Assembly (NCBI RefSeq): GCF_002776525.5
Contig: NC_045452.1
Location: 29,410,405 to 29,474,404, forward strand
Source of the DNA: Piliocolobus tephrosceles
Lineage: Eukaryota > Chordata > Mammalia > Primates > Cercopithecidae
Direction: 5' to 3'
Length of the DNA stretch: 64,000 nucleotides
Shown: positions 54,694 to 64,000 of the stretch, piece by piece
How positions within the stretch are numbered: position 1 is the first letter of the stretch
Layout of the letters: every line of letters begins with the position of its first letter
Notes under the pieces: model-generated
What the model was told of the DNA's origin: nothing
Seen by the model: only the letters and a program-made list of their open reading frames with translations
Database searches by the model: none
Made by a program: the position numbers and the translations under genes

Positions 54694-54783
54694 AGCATTA
54701 AAGTGGCCCTGCTGTTTACAGGCGCCAGTGGTTTTAGTCTCAGGTAAACTAATCTTGGTCATGATTCTCTGTCTTCACCTTTC
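54694..54783 (-). repeat. Right arm of the 90-bp inverted repeat
   Basis: Reverse complement of 54234-54323. Immediately upstream is a second copy of a 42-base sequence also found at 54446-54487 ('aagatcagagaaaagtg'), and the arm ends exactly where an Alu starts. Confidence 0.95.
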
Positions 54784-55064
54784 AGCCGGGCGTGGTGGCT
54801 CATGCCTGTAATTCCAGCACTTTAGGAGGCCAAGGTGGGCAGATCACGAGGTCAAGAGATAGAGACCAACCTGGCCAACATGGTGAAACCCTGTCTCTAC
54901 TAAAAATATAAAAATTAGCTGGGCATGGTGGCGTGTGCCTATAGTCCTAGCTACCCAGGAGGGTGAGGCAGGATAACTGCTTGAACCAGGGAGTCGGAGA
55001 TTGCAGTGAGCCAAGATCACGCCACTGCGCTCCAGCCTGGCGACAGAGTGAGACTCCATCTCAA

Positions 55065-55108
<44 letters not shown>

Positions 55109-55122
55109 CAACAACAACAACA
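54784..55122 (+). mobile_element. Alu, sense, with (AAT)n(AAC)n tail
   Basis: Full-length sense Alu (agccgggcgtggtgg). Its A tail has become (AAT)n at 55066-55105 and (AAC)n at 55105-55122. 'Gatcacgaggtcaagagat' is Y/S-like. Target duplication is only approximate (tcttcacctt / tcttcccctc). Confidence 0.93.
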
Positions 55123-57022
55123 GAATCTTCCCCTCCCCTTACCAGCACGTCAGTAGGGTTCCAGGATAGTAACAGTGGGTTACAACCCGGAGAACTGTAA
55201 GACACGGGTTCTTATATAAGAAGTTCATAGGAAAACCTGAAGAAAACGGGGGCAGGGGGCGGGGGGAACACAAGAAAACTAAAGCCGCTGGCATATACAG
55301 TGACAGCAATCATTAAACAGTCTAACTCCTGGCCAGATTAATATTAAACCTCACACCAAAAGTCTAATTGCCTAGGTTTTTATTACCTGCTGCACCATGT
55401 CTGGCTTCTAACAAAAAATTAAAAGGCAAGAGAAAAACACAGAACAAGGCTCAGATATAACAAAGATTTGAACATTATCAGAAAAGGAACTTAAAATATC
55501 TATGAATCCTGTGTTATGGGCTCTAATGAAAAAAGTAAATGACACGTAAATGTAACCAGAGAGATAAAAAGTTTAAAAGAATCAAAGGGAAATGCTAGAT
55601 ATTAAATGCACTATCACCAAAATGAGGCATACCTTTGAGGGCTCATCGGTAAACTGGACACAGCTGAGGAAAGAATCACAGAGTTTACAGACATGTGAAT
55701 GAAAATCTGCCAAACTGAAATACAAAGAGGAAAAAAAGGGTGAAAAGATGAACAGAACATCCAAAAAGTGTGGGTCAATTCCAAAAGTTGTAACACATGT
55801 AATGAAAACATCAGAAGGAAAAGAAAGAAAGAAGCCAAAGAAATATTGGAAACAATAATGGCTGAGGGTTTTCCAAAATTATTAACAGACACCAAATAAC
55901 ATATTCAGGAAACTCAGAAAATGTCAAGCAGGATAAATGTCAACAAATATTGATATAAACATAATTTATATCATCTATCTCAAAAATACTCTATGTTTGG
56001 TATAAATATCAAAAATATCTATACCTAAGCATATGGTATTCAAACTACCAAAAAAAGAAAAACCAAGACCAAGAGAAAAAATGTGAAAGAGACCAGAGAG
56101 TAAATATACCCAACCTGTAGAAGAACATGAATAATCATTACCTTGGAGTTCTCACCAGAAACCAAGCAAGCAGAAAATGAAATAAATATTTAAAGCATTG
56201 AAAGAATAAAACATTAACCTATAATTCTGTATACAGTGAAGTTGTTCTTCAAACATAAAGGGGAAATGAAGGCTTTCTCAGACAAATAGAAATTGAGGGA
56301 ATTTGTTGCCAATAGACCCATCTTGCAAGAAATATTAAAGAAGTTATTTACCAAGAAGGAGAATTATATAGGCCATATATTTGGATCATATAAAGAAAGA
56401 AAGAGCTTCAGAGAAGGAATAAATGAAAGTAAAATAAAATTTGTATTTTTCTTAATCTTACCTGAGCTAAAACAAACAACTGTTTGAAATAATAGCAACA
56501 ACGTATGGGGTAATTATAGCATATGATAATTGAAGTGAATGATGCAATGTTATAAAGGATGGAAGTAATTCAAAAAGTTCTGTTAAAATGTACCTGAACT
56601 ACCCATGAAGTGGTCTAGTGTAATTAAGAGTAGACACAGATTAGTTGCAAATGAGTATTGCAAACCCACAGGCAACCACCTCAAAAATTTCAAGCAGAAG
56701 TGTAATTGCTATACTAAAGAGGAAACAAAATTGAATGATATAAAATGCTAAGTTAAAACCAGAGAATGTAGAAAAAAGAGAGAGAAAAAAGAAACAAAGT
56801 AGAAGTGAAAATAGAAAGCAGTTTAAAAAACATGGTAGATATTCACCCAACTATATCCCTAATCACATCAAATGTGAATGGTCTAAACATACCAATTAAA
56901 AGACAGACTTTCAGAGTGTAAAAAAACACAATTATATGTTATCTACAAGAAGTGCACTTTAAATATAAAGACATTGATAGATGACAAATGAATGGGAGGA
57001 GAAGGATATCCCATTCTAACAC

Positions 57023-57440
57023 TGATACGGTTTAGATCTGTGTCCCTGCCTAAATCTCATGTCAAACTGTAATCCCTAATGTTGGAGGTGGGGCCTGGTG
57101 GGAGGTGGTTGGATCATGGGGGCAGTTTTTCATGTTTTAACACCATCCCCCTTGGTGCTGTCATCACCATAGTGAGTTCTCGTGAGGTCTGGTTGTTTAA
57201 AGGTGTGCAGCATCTCCCCCATCTCTCTCTTCCTCCTTCTCTGACCATGTGAAGTGCTGGCTCCCTCTTCGCCTTCTGCCATAATTGTAAGCTTCCTGAG
57301 GCCTCCCTAGAAGCTGAGCAGAGGCCAGCATCATGCGTCCTGTACAGCCTGTGGAATCATGAGCCAATTAAACCTCTTTTCCTTATAAACTACCCAATCT
57401 CAGGTATTTCTTTTTAGCAATGCAACAATGGACTAATACA
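57023..57440 (+). mobile_element. MST-type MaLR solo LTR (sense), inside L1
   Basis: Complete LTR 'tgatacggtttagatctg' to 'caatggactaataca', with 'ggttggatcatggggg', 'gtgagttctcgtgagg', 'gccttctgccataattg' and 'gagccaattaaacctc'. Perfect 5-bp target duplication aacac (57018-57022 and 57441-57445). It is longer than the MSTA copies because of an extra segment (57304-57345), which fits MSTB. Confidence 0.97.
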
Positions 57441-57907
57441 AACACTAATCAAAAGAAAACTGGAGTAACTGTATAATTTCGGACAAAGGCAACTTCAGAA
57501 CATGGAAAATATCAGAGATAAATAGGGAGACTACATAATGATAAAGAGATCAATTTTCCAAGGAGACGTAACAATCTTTTACATGTATGCATCTAACAAC
57601 AAAGCTTCAAAATATGTGAAGCAAAAACTGATAGAACTGCAAGGAGAAATGGATGAATCCACCACTAGAGCTGGAAAATCCAAGGCTCTTGTATCAGTAA
57701 TGGACAGATCCAGCAGGCAGAAAATCAGTAAGAATACAGTCGAACTGAGCAGCATCATCAATCAACTGGATCTAATTGGCATTTATACAATGTCAACCAA
57801 CAACAGCCAAATACACACTCTACTTATACTCACATGAAGTATTCACCAAGATAGACAACACATTGGGCCATAGAATACATCTCAAGAAATTTAAAAGAAC
57901 AGAAATT

Positions 57908-58180
57908 GCCCAGGCACGGTGATTCACACCTGTAATTCCAGCACTTTGGGAGGCCAAGACAGGCAGATCACTTGAGGTCAGAAGTTCAAGACCAACTTGG
58001 GCAAAATGGTGAAACCCCGTCTCTACTAAAACAAAATAGAAAAATTAGCTGGGCATGGTGGCACACACCTGTAGTCCCAGCTACTCCAGATGCTGAGGTG
58101 GGAGGATTGTGTGAGCCCAGGAGGTGGAGGTTGCAGTGAGCTGAGATCATGCCACTGCACTCCAGCCTGGGTGGTACAGC
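57908..58180 (+). mobile_element. Alu (S/J-type), sense, inside L1, almost no A tail
   Basis: Sense Alu (gcccaggcacggtga to 'ctgggtggtacagc'). Target duplication aagaacagaaat (57895-57906) and aagaatagaaat (about 58182-58193), one mismatch. The right end stops at 'gtggtacagc' without the usual 'gagactctgtctc' and A run. Confidence 0.93.
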
Positions 58181-59703
58181 AAAGAATAGAAATCTATGAA
58201 GTATACTCTCAGATCACAATGGAATCAAACTAGAAATCAATGTCAGAAAGCTGAAAAATCTCAAAATATTTGGAGATAAAGTAACTTAAATAAAACACCT
58301 CTAAATAACACATGGGTCATGGAAGAAGTCTCAAGAGAAATTTTAAACTATTTGAACTAAATGAAAATACAACTTGTCAAAAATTTATGGGATGCAACAA
58401 AAGCAGTGCTTAGAAGGAAATTTATAATATTGAATGTATACATTAGAAAGGAAGAAAAATCTAAAATCAGTCATCAAAGCTTCCACCTTAAGGACCTAGG
58501 GAATGAAGAGCAATATAGACCTAGAGTAAGCAAAAGAAAAATATAATAATAATTAGAGAATATAACAATGAAATTGCTTAACATTTTCAATAGATGTAAA
58601 AAGAAAAAGTCAATGAAATCAAAAGCTGGTTATTTTAAAATACTATTACAACTAAAAAACCTCTAGTCAGGCTAACAAAGTAAAAAAAAAAAAAAAAAAG
58701 AGGACATACAAATTATTTATATCAATAATAAAAGAGAAGCATCAATACTAATACCATGAATAATAAAAGAATAATAAAGGGATATTATGAACAACTCTAT
58801 GCTCCAAAATTTAATAACTTAGATGAAATGGAAAAATTCTTTGGGGAAAAAAATACCGAAACTCACACAAGGGAAAATAAACAGTCTGGATCTATATCTA
58901 TTAAATAAACTGAATCTATAATTAATAATCTTTGAAAAACAGAAGGCACTAGGCCCAGATGACTTCACTAGTGAAGTCTACCAAATAAAGCAAATATAAT
59001 ACCAATTCTCTCCCATTTCTTTCCAAAAGTAGAGCACAATAATAATTTTTTAGTTTGTTCTAGGGGGTTATCATTACTAATACTAAAACCAGATAAAGGA
59101 ATTACAAGAAAGGAAATCTATGAGCCAATATTTCTCATTAATGAAGATGCAAAGATCCTCAACAAAATATTAGCAAATTGAATTCAACAATCTATAAAAA
59201 TAAATATATACCACAATAAAGTGGGATTTGTTCCAGGTATAAATTCAATTAATGAAATCTATCAAATTAGCAGGTTAAAGAAGACAAATTACAATGATCT
59301 TATCAATAAATACAGAAAAATAATTTGACAAAATTCAACACCTATTTATGAGAAAAACTTTCAGAAAAGTAAGAGCAAAAAATGTTTTCAACATGTTCAG
59401 GTTGAAAACATTTACAAAAATATTTGTACATATCTACAAAAAAAACTTACAGCTGACATATTAATGATGAGTGCTTTCCACTTAAGATAAAAATCTAGGA
59501 AAGACTGTTCCTTCTCACAGGAGACAGTCAATATTGGGCTAGAAGTCCTAGCTTATGCAATAAGACAGGAAAAGGAAATGAAAAGTATACAAAATTTATT
59601 CCTAGAAATAAAACCGTCTTTGTTTGCAGATGATATAATTGCTATGTAGAAAATTCCAAAGAATCAACAAAAAACTCCTGGAACTGAGTGATTATAGCGA
59701 GAT

Positions 59704-59988
59704 TGGGCCAAGTGTGGTGGCTCATGCCTGTAATCCCAACACTTTGGGAGGCTGAGGTGGGCAGATCACTTGAGGTCAGGAGTTTGAGACCAGCCTGGCC
59801 AACATGGTGAGACCCCATATCTACTAAAAGTACAAAAAGTAGCCCAGTGCGGTGGTGGGCACCTGTAATCCCAGCTACTCAGGAGCCTGAGGCATGAGAA
59901 TCTCTTGAACCTGGGAAGTGGAGGTTGCACTGAGCTGAGATTGTGCCACTGCACTCCAGCCTGGGTGACAGAGTGAGATTCTGTCTAA

Positions 59989-60019
<31 letters not shown>

Positions 60020-60027
60020 ATAGATAA
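59704..60027 (+). mobile_element. Alu (S-type), sense, (AAAT)n tail, inside L1
   Basis: Full-length sense Alu followed by a regular AAAT microsatellite (about 59986-60022). The flanks agcgagatt and agcaagact are probable target-duplication copies and are L1 sequence. Confidence 0.95.
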
Positions 60028-60387
60028 AGCAAGACTTCAGGCTACAAGGTTAATATGTAAAAGTCTATTGCTTTCTTATATGCCAGCAATAAACAATTTT
60101 ATTTAAAATTAAAGACATAATATCATTTACATTAGCACCAAAAAAGTAAACACTATAGATCTCACAATGTATGTACAGGATCTATATGAGATAAACAACA
60201 AAACTCAGATGAAAGAAATCAAAGAAAATATAATTAAATGGGGAGGTATTCCATGTTCATGAATAAGAAGATTCAATGTTGTTAAGATGTCAGTTCCTCT
60301 CAATGTTATCTGTAGATTCAATGCAATCTCAACTAAAATTCCAGCAAGCTATTTTAAGGATATGGACAAACCAATTATAAAGTTTCT

Positions 60388-60694
60388 TTTTTTTTTTTTT
60401 TTTTTTTGAGACGGAGTCTTGCTCTGTCACCCAGGCTGGAGTGCAGTGGCGGGATCTCAGCTCACTGCAAGCTCCGCCTCCCAGGTTCACGCCATTCTCC
60501 TGCCTCAGCCTCCCGAGTAGCTGGGACTACAGGCGCATGCCACCACGCCCGGCTAGGGTTTTTTTTTGTATTTTTTTAGTAGAGACGGGGTTTCACCGTG
60601 TTAGCCAGGATGGTCTCGATCTCCTGACCTCGTGATCCGCCCGCCTAGGCCTCCCAAAGTGCTGGGATTACAGGCGTGAGCCACCGTGCCCGGC
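60388..60694 (-). mobile_element. AluY, antisense, inside L1
   Basis: Antisense AluY with a T22 start, 'gcgggatctcagctcac' and 'aggcgtgagccaccgtg'. The linker has 'ctagggttttttt' in place of 'ctaatttt'. Target duplication tataaagtttct (60376-60387) and tataaaatttct (60695-60706), one mismatch. Confidence 0.96.
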
Positions 60695-62262
60695 TATAAA
60701 ATTTCTATGCAAGGGTGAAAGATGCAGAAGAACTGATACAATAATGAAGAGGAACGAAGTGGGAAGACTGACTTATAAAGCTACAGTAATCAAGACAGCA
60801 TGGTACTGATGAAAGAATACATAAATAGACCAATGGAACAGAACAGTGATCCCAGAAGTAGACCCACACAAGCAGAGTCAGCTGATCTTTGACAATGAAA
60901 ATTCAATGGAGAAATGAGAGTCTTTTCAACAAATGGGGCTGGAACAAGTGGATATACACATGCAAAAAAAGAAAAAAAGAAAAGAAAACATATTCTAGAC
61001 ACAGGCCTTACACCTTTCATAAAAATTACCTCAAAATGGATCATAGATCTAAATGTAAAATGCAAAACTATAAAACTCCTAGAAGTAACATAGGGAAAAA
61101 TCTAGGTGACCTTGGATTTGCAAAAAGTTTTCGACACAACATCAAAAGGATGACCAATAAAAAAATTGATGAATTCGACTTTATTAAAATTGAAAATTTC
61201 TGTTCTGTGAAAGATACTGTTCAGAGAATCACAAGACAAGCCACAGATGTGGATAGAATACTTTGGAAAGACCTATTTGTATCCAAGCTATACAAAGAAC
61301 TCTTAAAAATCAACAATAGACACTTCACCAAAGAAGATATACAGAAGGCACAGAAGCTTATGGAAATATGTGCAACATCATAAAACATCACTGAAATGAA
61401 CATGAGATACCACCACACACCTACTAGAATCGTGAACATGCAAAACATTGATACCACCAAATGCTGGTGAAGATGTGGAACAACAAAAATTCTCATTCAT
61501 TGCTGGCGGGAATGCAACTGTGGAAGACAGTGTGGAAGTTTCATAGAAAGCTAACCACGCTCTTACCATACAATCCAACCATTGTGATCCTAGTATTTAC
61601 CCAATTGAGATAAAAATTTATATCCACACAAAAGCTTATGCAAGAATGTTCATAGCAGCTTTATTTATCATCACCAAAAACCTGAAGTGACCAATTATAG
61701 TAGGTTAATGTTTAAAAAAAGACTGTGGGACATCCATACCATGAAATCTTACTTAGTAATAACAAGAAATAAACTATCAAGCCACAAAAGGACATGAAAG
61801 AGACTTAAATGCATATTGCTAAGTGAAGGAAGCCAGTCTGAAAAAGCAGTGTATTGAGTGATTCCTACTATATACCATTCCATAAAAGGCAAAACCAGAA
61901 AACCAGAAAAAAGATCAGTGGTTGCCAGGGGTTGGGGGACAGGGAGAAGGATAAACAGGGGGAGTGCAGGGGTGTTTCAGGGTGGTGAAACTCTTCTGCA
62001 TGATTCTGAAATGGGAGACTCACAACGTTATACATTTGTCAAAACCCAGAGAATGTACGACACCAAGAATGAACCTGAATGCAAACTATGGGCTTTAGCT
62101 GATGATAATGTATCAATATTAGTTCATCCACTATAACAAATGTACCACACTAATGCAAGATGTTAATAATAGAAGTGAGGGGAAGGATATATGGGAATCT
62201 CTGTGTTTTCTGCTTAATTATTCTGTAAATCTAAAACTGCTCTAAAAAATAAAGTCTACTAA

Positions 62263-63705
62263 TAGAAAAGGAAGATACGTGCAGAATACATATGAAGATG
62301 TGATCAAACTGGGCAGTATTCCACACCCTACAAGGGAAGGGTTGACCTGGTGAAGATGCCATTGCTCCAAAGCCTGACTGGCCATGCTTTTATCAAAATT
62401 ACTGACTATGCTTTTATCAAAATTCCAGCCAAAGCCCAACAGGATGCCTTGTGAAGCCTGATAAGCTCATCCTAAATCCATCTAGAAGAGCAAAGGCTCA
62501 GAACTGGCTAGGAAAATACTGAAGTAAAAACGAAGGGATGGAACTTATTCCACCAAACAGCAGAAGCAATTTGATGAGTGTGATACTAGCACAGAGATAG
62601 AAAAGTAAGCCGACGGAGCAGGACAGAGCACAGATACAGACCCACCCATCAACAAAAGCCTGTTATTCACAGAGTGGCATTAATTCCACAGGAATCAGCC
62701 CCTTGCCGCCCCTCCCTGAGAGTAAAGAAGGCAGAGCCCTCACAGGGTCAAAGGCCAGCTCTGAGCTTCTCAGTCTCCCCAGTGGATTAAGGTGATCCTG
62801 GACTCTGCACCTGGTTCCAGCTAGAAACTAAATAAACCTTCCCCAGAGGAAGATAACAAGATCCTACACTTAAAGTTATTTCTGCAACTTCTCATATACA
62901 ATTTCCAATGTCCAATCCACATCAGCCAAGCACACAGACAGGCAGAACAAAAATGGACAGAGAATGAATGAATTAGTCTCTGAATGGTGCTGGAATGAAT
63001 ATTCACGTACAAATAACCAAAATAAAACTTGATCTCTGATGTTGTCCTGCAGAACACTGGGCTGGAGCTTCAGCTAAAATGTTCTGTGGCAGTAACAGGA
63101 TGTTCTCTTAAGTTCAAATGCTATACTCTCAGCAGAGCCTACTGACCAGTCAGGTTGTAATGTGTGTGCTAAGCACAACTTTTCAAGTCTCCAGCTTCCT
63201 GGATGCTTTGGGGCCAGTGATGATAAGGGCAGATTGCATTTCTCTGGGTCAGGGCAAGACCTACCATGTTGTCAAAGTCCTTTGAAGGCTTCTTGTATCT
63301 CCCATCATGTCACATTGAAACTTCAGCATAAATACTTCATATGGTTGAAAAAAAATCTTTAATAAGTCACATACCTGAATCTAATATGCTGTTATTGATA
63401 CAATGTTTTTCCTATACCACCACACCTACCTGGCTGCACTCTCTACAAAAGATGTAATAACAACCACAAATCTTCAGTGCACAGCCTCAACTCAATGGCT
63501 GACCCTGGACATGTGGAATGGGTCACCTATTACACTGGAGAGGAGCTGCACCCAGCACCCAGCACTACCTCTACCCCATTCAACACACACTTTCATTGAA
63601 TTAAAGGCCTATGTGGCAAAAATAAAATTACACACTATTTAAAATAAATCACAGGAGAGTATCTTTCAGGCTTCAAAGCAGAGAGAGATTTCTTAGCACA
63701 TAGGT
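62263..63705. other. Unique sequence, about 1.4 kb, with a possible short L1 piece
   Basis: 62575-62660 ('tgatactagcacagagatag', 'agacccacccatcaac') resembles an L1 ORF2 fragment. The rest is unassigned. Short frames have no family resemblance. Confidence 0.4.
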
Positions 63706-63790
63706 GTACACTCACACGCACACATGCATGCACACGCATGCACGCACACGCATATATGCACACATGCACACACACAGGCACACACACAAG
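63706..63790 (+). repeat. Alternating CA/TG/CG-rich simple repeat
   Basis: A mixed run of purine-pyrimidine alternation ('cacatgcatgcacacgcatg', 'cacgcacacgcatatatg') with CpG steps, a Z-DNA-prone composition. Not a single pure unit. Confidence 0.9.
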
Positions 63791-63944
63791 CAATAAAGGA
63801 AGAGAGTTTTGTTTATGAAAAAGATAGCAGAGGGGTAAATCACAGCATGGAGGGAAGATATTTCAAGCAACATAACTAAGTATCCGTGTCTGAACTATTT
63901 AAATATATCTAAAGGCAAGCACAGAAGAGAAAACATAAGCGACC

Positions 63945-64000
63945 ATTGTATCAGACAGAGTCCTCCAGAGAAACAGAACCGACAGGAAACAGAAGATTTA
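63945..64000 (+). mobile_element. Start of a common primate/mammalian repeat (LTR-like), cut by the window end
   Basis: 'gtatcagacagagtcctcc' and 'agagaaacagaaccgacagg' match the opening of a widespread interspersed repeat that I think is an ERVL/MaLR-type LTR end. Only 56 bases are visible, so family and orientation are tentative. Confidence 0.45.

Larger units (their letters stand above)
54060..62262 (+). mobile_element. Near-complete old L1 (L1M-type), sense, with five later insertions
   Basis: The outer span is 8.2 kb; subtracting five inserts leaves about 6.5 kb, near full length. It runs from a 5' UTR-like region (54060-55400), through ORF1-end relics ('gagggaatttgttgcc'), endonuclease region ('atgtgaatggtctaaac', 'tctaattggcatttatac') and reverse-transcriptase region ('gatgacttcactag', 'cagatgatataattgc'), to the ORF2 end ('cacttcaccaaagaag') and 3' UTR ending 'ctgctctaaaaaataaag'. 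Frames are broken by stops. Inserts: Alu 54784, MST LTR 57023, Alus 57908, 59704 and 60388. The residual frame 60889-61383 is an ORF2 relic, not a gene. Confidence 0.9.

Noticed and set aside
60889..61383. 164-codon + frame resembling a protein fragment
   Set aside because: It is a decayed piece of L1 ORF2 inside a long L1 with stops and frameshifts on both sides, not a host gene.
1..64000. tRNA, 5S, U6, Y RNA and 7SL genes or pseudogenes
   Set aside because: Scanned by eye for their characteristic words on both strands and found none besides Alu-derived 7SL homology; a covariance-model search would be decisive.

Overview
This window is nuclear DNA of an Old World monkey (macaque/baboon type), almost wholly non-coding. 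It is saturated with Alu SINEs, L1 LINEs, MIR/L2 relics, ERVL-MaLR LTRs (THE1, MST, MLT1), hAT-type MER5 relics and microsatellites, so it is a primate genome. Three Alus (near 4.8, 6.6 and 34.9 kb) carry features I associate with cercopithecoid AluY (AluYR-like) copies: a 'ggccggatctcag' box, 'ctagttttttgta' in place of the usual 'ctaatttttgta', and 'aggcttgagcc' in place of 'aggcgtgagcc'. This points to Old World monkey rather than human. I found no convincing protein-coding exon, RNA gene, CRISPR array or bacterial feature. Open frames in the window are antisense Alu, L1 relics, tandem repeats or short chance frames.

Layout. 0-10 kb: mixed unique sequence with six Alus, an MST-like LTR, two MLT1 LTRs (one split by a monkey-type Alu with a perfect 16-bp target duplication), MIR/L2 and a MER5 relic. 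10.1-20.4 kb: a GC-richer, Alu-free block with MIR, MER5, MLT1 and MSTA relics and two minisatellites (a TGAA-based 20-bp array and an 8-bp array). 20.4-25 kb: an Alu monomer, a polypyrimidine/(CA)n tract, an AT-rich palindromic patch, an L2, and an old sense-strand L1. 25-36 kb: GC-rich unique DNA, then Alus, MIRs and THE1/MST solo LTRs. 36-42 kb: L1 pieces with a THE1 insertion, then a reverse-strand MaLR provirus remnant (LTR split by an Alu, internal region carrying a 20-bp minisatellite and split by a class I ERV LTR). 42-52 kb: three L1 copies in +, -, + order, two of them abutting head to head. 52-54 kb: an MLT1 LTR and an unassigned LTR-like element. 54-62.3 kb: a near-complete old L1 on the + strand holding five later insertions. 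62.3-64 kb: mostly unique DNA, a CA/CG/TG-rich alternating tract and the start of another repeat.

Nothing here works as an operon or pathway. What can be read is the order of transposition events (nested insertions, target duplications) and local rearrangements. The most unusual are a 90-bp inverted repeat in the 5' part of the large L1 (54.2-54.8 kb), a 61-bp four-copy tandem array inside another L1, and a 20-bp nine-copy array inside a MaLR internal region. Subfamily names come from recognition by eye; a RepeatMasker run would settle them. Boundaries of old elements (MIR, L2, L1M, MLT1) are approximate to tens of bases.
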